This document shows, piece after piece, positions 1 through 5,504 of a stretch of 5,619 bases of DNA (within the stretch, counting starts at the first letter, position 1; the number at the start of each line of letters is the position of its first letter). The position numbers and the translations under genes are program-made. The stretch is taken from assembly GCA_041745765.1 (NCBI GenBank), contig JBGTIH010000127.1, positions 1 to 5,619 of the forward strand, in the 5' to 3' direction. Source of the stretch: JAHCHG01 sp041745765 (GTDB lineage: Bacteria; Acidobacteriota; Blastocatellia; Pyrinomonadales; Pyrinomonadaceae). The notes under the pieces are model-generated. The model made no database searches, was not told where the DNA came from, and worked only from the letters and a program-made list of their open reading frames with translations.

Positions 1-100
1 CAAGCAAAAACTGATATTATATCCATTGAAATGAATCGGGTCTTTAGTTGAATAATTTTGTTCAAATCAATCTACTAAATTACTCGTTTCATTTCACTTT

Positions 101-703
101 TTATCTCAATTTTTCAAATATCTTTTTGGCGAAGGTATTGAATGATTTAACAGGTTCTTTTTCATCTCCCCATTCTCTGCCGAAAATGTAAATCAGAGCT
201 TCGGCTTTTAAGAGATAAGCATCAGTTAAACCCTGGTTTATCTGAATTACCTTGTCAGCATCGAAAATAGCCCTTTCATAATCGCTTTTCCAAAGATTTA
301 ACGTGGCGCGAATATAATACGCATTAGCATTATCGGGGTCTAACTCAATAGCAGTTTCGAGTTCAGCCTGAGATTTATCTGCTTTGCGATCAAAAAGATA
401 AACATACGCTAAATTTGAGCGAATGGCGGAATTTTGCGGAGCAACTTCGACAGCTTTTTCTAAAGATTTTCGGGCTTCTTTAAAATTGCCGACATTGAGA
501 TAAGCCATTCCAAGATTATTTAAAACCTCTGCATCATTTTTGTTGTTCTTTAAAGCTGATTTTAATAACTTGATTGCTTCTCTGTCTTTCCCTTGATTAT
601 AAAGTGCTAAACCTTCTTCGCGGGCGGTTTGTGCTTGGGCAAAAAAGGTAAATGTTAAGCTAAGGCTAATTAGTAAAGTGAGTTTGAAAAATTGAAGTTT
701 CAT
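101..703 (-). CDS. Secreted tetratricopeptide-repeat (TPR) protein
   Basis: This 200-residue protein is probably exported and acts as a protein-protein interaction scaffold; its partner cannot be read from the sequence. Residues 1-24 look like a Sec signal peptide: a Lys-containing start, a Leu/Phe/Thr-rich core and an A-Q-A site before Gln25. Four TPR units of 34 residues follow at about 27-60, 61-94, 95-128 and 129-162, with the expected small and aromatic positions (LNNLGMAYLNVGNFKEA in the second). A fifth unit from 163 is degenerate and the protein ends at K-L-R, so it is short for a TPR protein but has an intact stop. The ATG is well supported by AGGAG (complement of 709-713) five bases upstream. 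Hand counts at 181-300 give about 35-37% G+C, lower than stretches in the neighbouring genes. The TPR fold is clear; the function is unknown. Confidence 0.9.
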   Translation of the reverse strand: MKLQFFKLTLLISLSLTFTFFAQAQTAREEGLALYNQGKDREAIKLLKSALKNNKNDAEVLNNLGMAYLNVGNFKEARKSLEKAVEVAPQNSAIRSNLAYVYLFDRKADKSQAELETAIELDPDNANAYYIRATLNLWKSDYERAIFDADKVIQINQGLTDAYLLKAEALIYIFGREWGDEKEPVKSFNTFAKKIFEKLR

Positions 704-730
704 TTATTCTCCTACAAAGCAATAAAAATT

Positions 731-760
731 ATTTTAAGCCATTAGTTTATTTTTTGACAA
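731..760 (-). promoter_or_regulatory. Candidate sigma70-type promoter for the TPR gene
   Basis: Read on the minus strand, TTGTCA (755-760) is followed after 18 bases by TAAAAT (731-736). Each box has one mismatch to the sigma70 consensus. Transcription would start near 724-725, giving a leader of about 20 bases that contains the AGGAG ribosome binding site. The fit of boxes, spacing and leader is good; it has not been tested. Confidence 0.6.
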
Positions 761-806
761 GAAATTAAAGATAATTCTGCATTTTTTTATCTGCGCCGAA
801 TTTGTT

Positions 807-838
807 TATAATTGGTTTATCCAAATAAAGCAAAGGAG
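807..838 (+). promoter_or_regulatory. Candidate -10 box and ribosome binding site of the hydrolase gene
   Basis: A perfect TATAAT lies at 807-812, with only a T-rich stretch where a -35 box would fall. Transcription would begin near 819. AGGAG follows at 834-838, but it is 15 bases from the ATG at 854, longer than the usual 5-10. The -10 box overlaps the in-frame TTG at 812, which argues against that TTG as a start codon. Confidence 0.5.
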
Positions 839-853
839 AATTTTTTACCGAAT

Positions 854-1525
854 ATGAATACCGAAACTTTAAACTTCGATACCGCCGGCGGCGCGACGAC
901 CGCATTTGTCGCAATGCCTGACAACACGGATGAAAATACGAAAGCGATTATTTTGATTCAGGAATGGTGGGGATTGGCGTATCACATCAAAGACATTGCC
1001 AAACGCTACGCCGCAGAAGGTTTTATATGCATCGCGCCCGATCTCTATCGCGGAAAAATGGCGGCGAATCCCGAAGAAGCCTCTACTTTAATGAATAATT
1101 TGCAAATCGAAGACGGAATTGACACGATCAAAAACACGATTGCAAAGGCGCGTGAAACTTATAATCCGGCGCATTTCGGCATCACGGGTTATTGTATGGG
1201 CGGAACTTATGCCTTACGCGCCGCCTGCGAACTCGAGGGTTTGAACGCGGCTGCGCCTTTTTACGGCGATATTCCCGAAGAAGATATTTTGAAAAACTTA
1301 AAAATCCCGGTGATTTTCATATCCGGCACAAAGGATCAATGGATAAATACGGAAAAGGTCGCAAAACTCGAAGAAATCGCCGCTAAATACGATCTTCCGG
1401 TCGAATCCGTCAAATACGAAGCCGATCACGCATTTTTCAACGACACGCGCCCCGAAGTCTATGATGAAACCGCCGCCAAAGATGCTTGGAGTTTAGTTAC
1501 AGGATTTTTTAACGAGAAATTGTAA
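854..1525 (+). CDS. Dienelactone hydrolase family protein
   Basis: This is a 223-residue cytoplasmic alpha/beta hydrolase of the dienelactone hydrolase family, whose founding member opens dienelactone to maleylacetate in chlorocatechol breakdown. Many members have other or unknown ester substrates, so the substrate here is open. The family's cysteine triad is visible: nucleophile Cys114 in G-Y-C-M-G-G, Asp161 in G-T-K-D-Q-W and His192 in D-H-A-F-F-N. Glu37 in Q-E-W-W-G matches the family glutamate that interacts with the nucleophile. The length is close to the usual 230. I start at ATG 854 because the reading frame upstream overlaps the -10 box and the sequence from MNTETLNF onward matches family N-termini. 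No catechol or lactone pathway genes lie nearby, so a general hydrolase role is as likely as aromatic degradation. No signal peptide is seen. Confidence 0.92.
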   Translation: MNTETLNFDTAGGATTAFVAMPDNTDENTKAIILIQEWWGLAYHIKDIAKRYAAEGFICIAPDLYRGKMAANPEEASTLMNNLQIEDGIDTIKNTIAKARETYNPAHFGITGYCMGGTYALRAACELEGLNAAAPFYGDIPEEDILKNLKIPVIFISGTKDQWINTEKVAKLEEIAAKYDLPVESVKYEADHAFFNDTRPEVYDETAAKDAWSLVTGFFNEKL

Positions 1526-1552
1526 TCGGTTATCTAATATTCCGGCGAAAAC

Positions 1553-1632
1553 TATTAGACATTATTTGTTTATATTTTCTTTCCTTCGTGAAAATGCGCG
1601 TGTTCCATCTTTATTTCAAATAATGTCTAATA
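1553..1632. repeat. 16-bp perfect inverted repeat between convergent genes
   Basis: The arm at 1553-1568 (TATTAGACATTATTTG) is the exact reverse complement of 1617-1632, separated by 48 bases. The inner bases do not extend the pairing. It lies between the 3' ends of the hydrolase and ABC ATPase genes, so it could act as a bidirectional transcription barrier, but neither arm is followed by a proper T-run and the loop is long for an intrinsic terminator. A further copy of TCTAATAT at 1533-1540 duplicates part of the right arm (1626-1633). The arms begin and end with TA, which would also fit a very small non-coding element with a TA target duplication. The function is undecided. Confidence 0.6.
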
Positions 1633-1691
1633 TCATTAGTTTATTTCGTTCCCGTTTAAGTTTGTAACATTTATTACTGTTTATCTGAGAG

Positions 1692-2387
1692 TCATTTCTC
1701 GTCTTTTTTCTGAAACTCGTTAAATTTGTCGCTGATAACTTTACCGTCCTTTAAAATCACCTGTCTTTGCGCTTTGTCCGCCAGATTTTGATCGTGCGTT
1801 ACCAGAATCAGCGAAACATTGTGGCGGTTGTGCAGATCTGTCATCAGATCGAAAATGTGATTGCCGTTTTTGGAATCGAGATTTCCGGTCGGTTCGTCCG
1901 CCAAAAGTATTTTCGGTTGATTGGCAAAAGCGCGGGCGATGGCGATGCGCTGCTGTTCGCCGCCGGACAATTCGGTCGGATAATGATGCCCGCGATTGGT
2001 CAGTTCGACGGCTTCAAGCAAGTCTTTGGCGCGTTCTTTGGCATCTTTCAAACCGAGAATTTCCATCGGAATTAAGATGTTTTCAAACGCCGTCAGGCTT
2101 GGAATTAAATGAAACGATTGAAAAATAAAACCGATTTTCTCGCTTCGCAAAGTCGCCAGACCGTCTTCGTTCATCTCGGTTATATTTTCATCATCAATCA
2201 AAATCGCACCGGAAGTCGGCGCGTCCAATCCGGCAATCAATCCCAGAAGCGTTGATTTTCCGCTCCCCGACGCGCCCGTTACGGAAACAAATTGCCCGTC
2301 CGGGATTTCCAGAGAAACATCTTTTAATATCGTCAAATCTTCCGTGCCGGATTGAACGGTTTTAGTTACGTTTTGCAGAGTTATCAT
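1692..2387 (-). CDS. ybbA: ABC transporter ATP-binding protein, YbbA/LolD/MacB type
   Basis: This 231-residue ATPase subunit would drive a MacB/FtsX-type transporter at the inner membrane. All motifs are intact: Walker A G-A-S-G-S-G-K-S-T (38-46, Lys44), Q-loop Gln90 in F-I-F-Q-S-F, signature L-S-G-G-E-Q-Q-R (140-147), Walker B I-L-L-A-D-E (160-165), D-loop G-N-L-D (168-171) and switch His198 in V-T-H-D. The Q-loop region (FQSFHLIPSLTAFENI) closely resembles E. coli YbbA as I remember it, and the gene is divergent from a TesA-like esterase, as ybbA is from tesA; hence the symbol. An in-frame TTG at 2405 would add six residues, but ATG 2387 gives the normal family start. No Shine-Dalgarno precedes it. 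No permease gene follows: the next gene is convergent. A LolD or MacB-type partner elsewhere is possible. Confidence 0.88.
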   Translation of the reverse strand: MITLQNVTKTVQSGTEDLTILKDVSLEIPDGQFVSVTGASGSGKSTLLGLIAGLDAPTSGAILIDDENITEMNEDGLATLRSEKIGFIFQSFHLIPSLTAFENILIPMEILGLKDAKERAKDLLEAVELTNRGHHYPTELSGGEQQRIAIARAFANQPKILLADEPTGNLDSKNGNHIFDLMTDLHNRHNVSLILVTHDQNLADKAQRQVILKDGKVISDKFNEFQKKDEK

Positions 2388-2394
2388 AATAAAA

Positions 2395-2400
2395 ATTGTA
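2395..2400 (-). promoter_or_regulatory. Candidate -10 box of the ABC ATPase gene, possible leaderless start
   Basis: On the minus strand TACAAT ends seven bases before the ATG at 2387, so transcription would begin at or next to the start codon. That would explain the lack of a Shine-Dalgarno. The context TTGTTTACAAT resembles TTGTTTATAAT before the hydrolase gene. No convincing -35 box is present, because the position falls inside the heptad repeats. Confidence 0.35.
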
Positions 2401-2404
2401 AACA

Positions 2405-2528
2405 ATCTTAATGGTGAACGGTGAATGGTGAATGGTGAATTTTCGGAATAATTTACTTTTCACCATTTTTGATTCACCAATTATCATTTATCATTAATCA
2501 TTCACCATTCACCATTCACCATTAAGAT
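2405..2528. repeat. Heptamer tandem repeats arranged as a large inverted repeat
   Basis: The left arm holds four heptads of RYGGTGA type (2411-2438: three ATGGTGA and one ACGGTGA). The right side holds six heptads (2481-2522): two TTATCAT, one TAATCAT, then three TCACCAT, the complement of the left unit. Isolated TTCACCA copies occur at 2459 and 2473. The outer 2405-2434 and 2499-2528 pair over about 30 positions with one mismatch (C2419), leaving a spacer of about 64 bases. The structure lies between the divergent ABC ATPase and esterase starts and borders both candidate -10 boxes, so it could affect both promoters. It could also be a neutral repeat family member. Confidence 0.85.
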
Positions 2529-2533
2529 ATAAT
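2528..2533 (+). promoter_or_regulatory. tesA: Candidate -10 box for the TesA-like gene
   Basis: A perfect TATAAT directly abuts the right arm of the heptad repeat. The -35 position would fall inside the TCACCAT heptads (about 2505-2510, CCATTC), which is a poor match, so an activator or the repeat itself may matter. The resulting leader would be about 90 bases, containing the hairpins at 2537-2587. Confidence 0.35.
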
Positions 2534-2536
2534 TTA

Positions 2537-2587
2537 CCATTTTTGACGGCTTGCAAAAATGGCGCAAACAAGTTCGACATTTTTTGC
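2537..2587 (+). promoter_or_regulatory. Alternative hairpins in the leader of the TesA-like gene
   Basis: CCATTTTTG (2537-2545) is perfectly complementary to CAAAAATGG (2554-2562), with an eight-base loop. The same middle segment, extended to GCAAAAATG (2553-2561), can instead pair with CATTTTTTGC (2578-2587) with one bulged base. The two stems exclude each other. They may be an operator near the start of transcription or an RNA switch, or may be a chance outcome of A/T runs. Confidence 0.4.
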
Positions 2588-2628
2588 ATCATAAAAAACG
2601 AGTTTAGCGAAACACACATAAAAAATAT

Positions 2629-3324
2629 ATGTTTAGATTTATTCGATTATTTGCCATTTTAAGTTTCATTTCTTCGGCGGTTATTTTTTCGGCGTGCGAT
2701 GTTTCGACCGCTGAACCGCATTCGAGAGCCGACGCGAACAGACCGCTGGTCAAACCGAAAATTACTTCTGACAGACCGAAAATTGTTGCTTTCGGCGATA
2801 GTTTGACCGCCGGATTCGGGCTTGCCGAAAAAGATTCTTACCCGTTTCTTTTGCAGCAAAAACTCGATGCTGACGGATTTAATTATGAGGTCGTCAATGC
2901 CGGAGTTTCGGGCGAAACTTCGCTTGGCGGTTTGGAAAGAATAGATTGGGTTTTGGAACAGGAAAATGTTGATATTTTGGTTTTGGAACTCGGCGCAAAC
3001 GATCTTTTGCGCGGTTTGCCGGTTGCTAAAATGAAGGAAAATCTCAGCACGATCATCGAAAAAGCGAAGGCGAAAAATGTCAAAGTTCTGCTCTGCGGAA
3101 TGCTCGCGCCGGACACGATGGGCGCGGAATACCAGCGCGATTACGTGACAGCTTTTCCCGATCTGGCAAGCGAACACGAGGTTGAATTTTTGCCGTTCTT
3201 TCTGGAAAATGTCGCGCTCAAAAAGGAATTGAATCAAGCCGACGGAATTCATCCGAACGCGGAAGGCACGAAGATTATGACCGAAAATATTTATAAATCT
3301 CTCAAACCGATGTTGGAAAAATAG
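2629..3324 (+). CDS. tesA: TesA-like SGNH esterase/lysophospholipase, predicted lipoprotein
   Basis: This 231-residue SGNH hydrolase should cleave esters or thioesters such as lysophospholipids or acyl chains outside the cytoplasm. The family blocks are intact: G-D-S-L-T-A-G with nucleophile Ser58, Gly95 in V-S-G-E-T-S, Asn124 in L-G-A-N-D, and Asp205 and His208 in D-G-I-H-P-N. Spacing and surrounding residues match E. coli TesA. Unlike the soluble periplasmic TesA, residues 1-23 form a lipoprotein signal: basic start, hydrophobic core and lipobox F-S-A-C with Cys23, followed by a polar linker to about residue 50. Asp24 after the Cys would signal inner-membrane retention under the E. coli Lol rule, which may not hold here. 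The ATG has no Shine-Dalgarno upstream. It is divergent from the YbbA-like ATPase and ends at a strong terminator. The fold is certain; the substrate is inferred. Confidence 0.92.
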   Translation: MFRFIRLFAILSFISSAVIFSACDVSTAEPHSRADANRPLVKPKITSDRPKIVAFGDSLTAGFGLAEKDSYPFLLQQKLDADGFNYEVVNAGVSGETSLGGLERIDWVLEQENVDILVLELGANDLLRGLPVAKMKENLSTIIEKAKAKNVKVLLCGMLAPDTMGAEYQRDYVTAFPDLASEHEVEFLPFFLENVALKKELNQADGIHPNAEGTKIMTENIYKSLKPMLEK

Positions 3325-3351
3325 ATTTGTTTTGGCATTATAAAAAACAGC

Positions 3352-3381
3352 AAAAGCCCGGGCTTTATGTTCGGGCTTTTT
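3352..3381 (+). terminator. Intrinsic terminator of the TesA-like gene
   Basis: AAAAGCCCG (3352-3360) pairs perfectly with CGGGCTTTT (3372-3380) across an 11-base loop, and the 3' arm runs into TTTTT (3377-3381). It lies 28 bases after the esterase stop codon. The bases 3353-3366 are also a perfect 14-bp palindrome (AAAGCCC/GGGCTTT). The hairpin separates the esterase and threonine synthase transcripts and has A-runs on the opposite side, so it may work in both directions. Confidence 0.85.
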
Positions 3382-3438
3382 CGTTATCCGAATGACAGCA
3401 AAATAAATAGAAAAACAGATTTATCAGAATATAAACAA

Positions 3439-4602
3439 ATGAACGTAATACATCTCGAATGCGCTTTTTGTCATAAAAATTACGAAGCTGGACGGCTTTT
3501 AAATCTCTGCGGCGATTGCGGAAAACCGCTTCTCGTCCGCTATGATTTGGAAAAAGGGAAACAAACCCTGACGAAAGAATCGCTTTCTTCGCGTGAAGCG
3601 AGTTTATGGCGTTACCGCGAGGTTTTGCCGGTCGAGAATGAAGAAAATATCGTTAGTTTCGGCGAGGGCTGGACTCCTCTTTTAGAAGCAAAGACACTTG
3701 CGACGCATCTGCCGTTAAAAATAAATCTTTTTATCAAGGACGAAGGACAAAATCCGACGCAGAGTTTTAAGGCACGCGGAATGACTGCCGCCGTTTCAAT
3801 GGCGAAAGAACTCGGCGCGAAGAAATTAGCCGTTCCGTCCGCCGGAAATGCGGCTGGTGCGCTTGCCGCTTACGCGGCACGTGCCGGAATGGAAGCGCAT
3901 ATTTTTATGCCGTCGGACACGCCGCAGGCAAACATCATCGAATGTCGGCAAACCGGCGCGTTTGTTACTTTGATTGACGGTTTGATCACGGATTGCGGAA
4001 AGATCGTCGCGGAAAGAAAAGAATCTGAAGGCTGGTTTGACGTTTCGACTTTGAAAGAACCGTATCGCGTCGAAGGCAAAAAAACGATGGGATACGAACT
4101 TGCTGAGCAATTCAAATGGAATTTGCCGGACGTGATTTTATATCCGACAGGCGGTGGAACGGGTTTGATCGGAATGTGGAAGGCGTTTGAAGAGATGGAA
4201 GCGATGGGCTGGATCGGCGAAAAACGTCCGCGAATGATTTCGGTTCAGGCAGAAACCTGTGCGCCGATTGTTCGTGCCTTTCACGCAGGGCTTCGCTTTG
4301 CTGACGAATTTGAAAACGCCGAAACCGTTGCTTCTGGCTTAAGAGTTCCGAAGGCAATCGGCGATTTTTTGATTTTGGACGCTTTGCGCGAATCCGGCGG
4401 AACAGCCGTTGCGGTTTCCGATGAAGATTTGGTCAAAGCGGTGGGGGAAATCGGCGCGGCAGAAGGCGTTTTTTGCGCTCCCGAAGGCGCGGCGTGTCTT
4501 CCGGCTTTGCGGAAATTGGTCGCGCAGAATTTGATTGATGAAAACGAAACGGTCGTGATTTTCAACACCGGCGCGGGTGTCAAATACTTAGAATGTTTTT
4601 GA
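3439..4602 (+). CDS. thrC: Threonine synthase (PLP-dependent, zinc-ribbon N-terminus)
   Basis: This 387-residue cytoplasmic enzyme makes threonine from O-phospho-L-homoserine, the last step of threonine synthesis. Lys111 in N-P-T-Q-S-F-K-A-R-G is the expected PLP Schiff-base lysine. S-A-G-N-A-A-G (134-140) is the cofactor-side loop and T-G-G-G-T-G (237-242) the phosphate-binding loop of fold-type II enzymes. Cys8, Cys11, Cys24 and Cys27 form a CX2C-X12-CX2C ribbon likely to bind zinc, typical of one threonine synthase group. The frame is open up to an ATG at 3367, but that codon lies in the loop of the preceding terminator, so I start at 3439, where the Cys-ribbon domain begins; no Shine-Dalgarno is visible there. 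No homoserine kinase or dehydrogenase gene is adjacent. A related PLP lyase is possible but less likely. Confidence 0.9.
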   Translation: MNVIHLECAFCHKNYEAGRLLNLCGDCGKPLLVRYDLEKGKQTLTKESLSSREASLWRYREVLPVENEENIVSFGEGWTPLLEAKTLATHLPLKINLFIKDEGQNPTQSFKARGMTAAVSMAKELGAKKLAVPSAGNAAGALAAYAARAGMEAHIFMPSDTPQANIIECRQTGAFVTLIDGLITDCGKIVAERKESEGWFDVSTLKEPYRVEGKKTMGYELAEQFKWNLPDVILYPTGGGTGLIGMWKAFEEMEAMGWIGEKRPRMISVQAETCAPIVRAFHAGLRFADEFENAETVASGLRVPKAIGDFLILDALRESGGTAVAVSDEDLVKAVGEIGAAEGVFCAPEGAACLPALRKLVAQNLIDENETVVIFNTGAGVKYLECF

Positions 4603-4641
4603 GAATTTCAGAAATCATAAATTTACGAGTAATTTGTAAAA

Positions 4642-4659
4642 TACCGGAATAGTACCGGA
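4642..4659 (+). promoter_or_regulatory. Direct repeat TACCGGA with 11-bp period
   Basis: TACCGGA occurs at 4642-4648 and again at 4653-4659, about one helical turn apart, upstream of the candidate SDR promoter. Such phased repeats are typical of sites for dimeric activators, but two short copies could arise by chance and no regulator is identified. No terminator hairpin is visible between the threonine synthase stop and this point. Confidence 0.25.
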
Positions 4660-4684
4660 CTGAATTTAAAACCGTTCCCGAAGA

Positions 4685-4735
4685 TTGAGCGAATAAATTT
4701 AACGAATGTTTAATCTAAAAAAATAATGAATAAGG
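4685..4735 (+). promoter_or_regulatory. Candidate promoter and ribosome binding site of the SDR gene
   Basis: TTGAGC (4685-4690) is followed after 18 bases by TTTAAT (4709-4714), an acceptable sigma70-type pair. TAAGG (4731-4735) then lies nine bases before the ATG at 4745 and fits the anti-Shine-Dalgarno. Transcription would start near 4721. This suggests the SDR gene can be expressed separately from threonine synthase. Confidence 0.45.
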
Positions 4736-4744
4736 GAACAAAAA

Positions 4745-5467
4745 ATGAATTTAGAAAGAAAAACTGTTTTGATTATCGGCGCGGGGCGCGGAATCGGTCG
4801 GTCGGCAGCCGATCTTTTTTCACAAGCCGATGCCAATGTCGTGATCAGTTCGCGCGACGAAGCCGAATTGATGGAACTCGAATATAAACTTAATTCAAAG
4901 GGAAATCCGAATATTCTGGCACTTGCGGCAGATGCTTCGGTTGAGGAAGATATAAAGGATTTAGTCGAACAAAGCGTAAAGAAATTCGGTTCGATAGATT
5001 TTCTGGTTCACACGGCGGGAATGGGGATTTTAAAGCCTTTCGGCGAATTAACGCTGGAAGATTTTGATAATCTGATCAATGCCAACGTGCGGACGGCTTT
5101 TAATGTTTTGCAGACGGTTTTGCCGGTGATGGCTCAGCAGAAATTCGGGCGCGTCGTGGCGATTCCGGGCGTTTTGGGCAAAGTGCCGATGATGCAGGCT
5201 TCAGCGTATTGTGCGGCAAAATACGCGCTGACCGGAATGATTAAATGTCTCGCGCAGGAATATAAACGCTTCGGCATCAGATTTTCGCTGATGCACTTCG
5301 GCGGCGTTGATTCTTCGTTCTGGGATAATATCTCGATGAAGGTTCAGCGCGATAAAATGCTCTCCGTTGATGCAGCGGCAGAAGCCGTGTTTTTCGCCGC
5401 TACGCAATCCGGCGAAGGCGTGATGTCGGAAATCGTGCTGATGCCCGAATCGCATCAGATTATTTGA
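4745..5467 (+). CDS. Short-chain dehydrogenase/reductase-like protein with altered active site
   Basis: This 240-residue protein has the classical SDR Rossmann fold and FabG-like length. The NAD(P)-binding loop is G-A-G-R-G-I-G (12-18), Asp63 follows the expected beta strand, H-T-A-G (89-92) stands in place of N-N-A-G, Asn114 lies in N-A-N-V, and the active-site Y-C-A-A-K has Tyr155 and Lys159. Aligned with FabG, the catalytic Ser that sits 13 residues before the Tyr is Gly142 (I-P-G instead of the usual I-S-S or I-G-S). The usual P-G motif after strand six is also changed (H-F-G-G-V-D-S). It probably still binds a dinucleotide, but normal hydride transfer may be weakened or a different residue may substitute. 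The substrate is unknown. It has its own ribosome binding site and no clear partner genes. Confidence 0.88.
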   Translation: MNLERKTVLIIGAGRGIGRSAADLFSQADANVVISSRDEAELMELEYKLNSKGNPNILALAADASVEEDIKDLVEQSVKKFGSIDFLVHTAGMGILKPFGELTLEDFDNLINANVRTAFNVLQTVLPVMAQQKFGRVVAIPGVLGKVPMMQASAYCAAKYALTGMIKCLAQEYKRFGIRFSLMHFGGVDSSFWDNISMKVQRDKMLSVDAAAEAVFFAATQSGEGVMSEIVLMPESHQII

Positions 5468-5504
5468 GCTTAAACAGAATTTTTTTACTGTTCCAGTACG
5501 CTAG

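Noticed and set aside
77..87. AAATTACTCGT matching the reverse complement at 4625-4635
   Set aside because: Eleven AT-rich bases shared at two distant places do not extend further and are plausible by chance.
27..96. TGAAATGAA/TTCATTTCA inverted repeat after the TPR gene
   Set aside because: Nine A/T-rich base pairs with a 52-base loop and no T-run are not enough to call a terminator.
754..759. TTGACA as -35 box for the hydrolase gene
   Set aside because: The TATAAT at 807 is 47 bases away and no other -10 lies at the right distance; the same bases serve better as the minus-strand TTGTCA box.
812..853. TTG at 812 as start of the hydrolase
   Set aside because: It overlaps the TATAAT box, has no ribosome binding site, and adds residues unlike the family's N-terminus.
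2411..2522. Heptad repeats as a CRISPR array
   Set aside because: The units are seven bases, contiguous and without spacers, and no cas gene is present.
2659..3252. 197-residue open frame on the minus strand inside the esterase gene
   Set aside because: It is a reading-frame shadow of the clear SGNH hydrolase, with low-complexity Arg/Phe-rich sequence, no recognised domain and no ribosome binding site. The same applies to the other open frames opposite or within the six genes.
2629..4602. Esterase and threonine synthase as an operon
   Set aside because: A strong intrinsic terminator at 3352-3381 separates them and their functions are unrelated.
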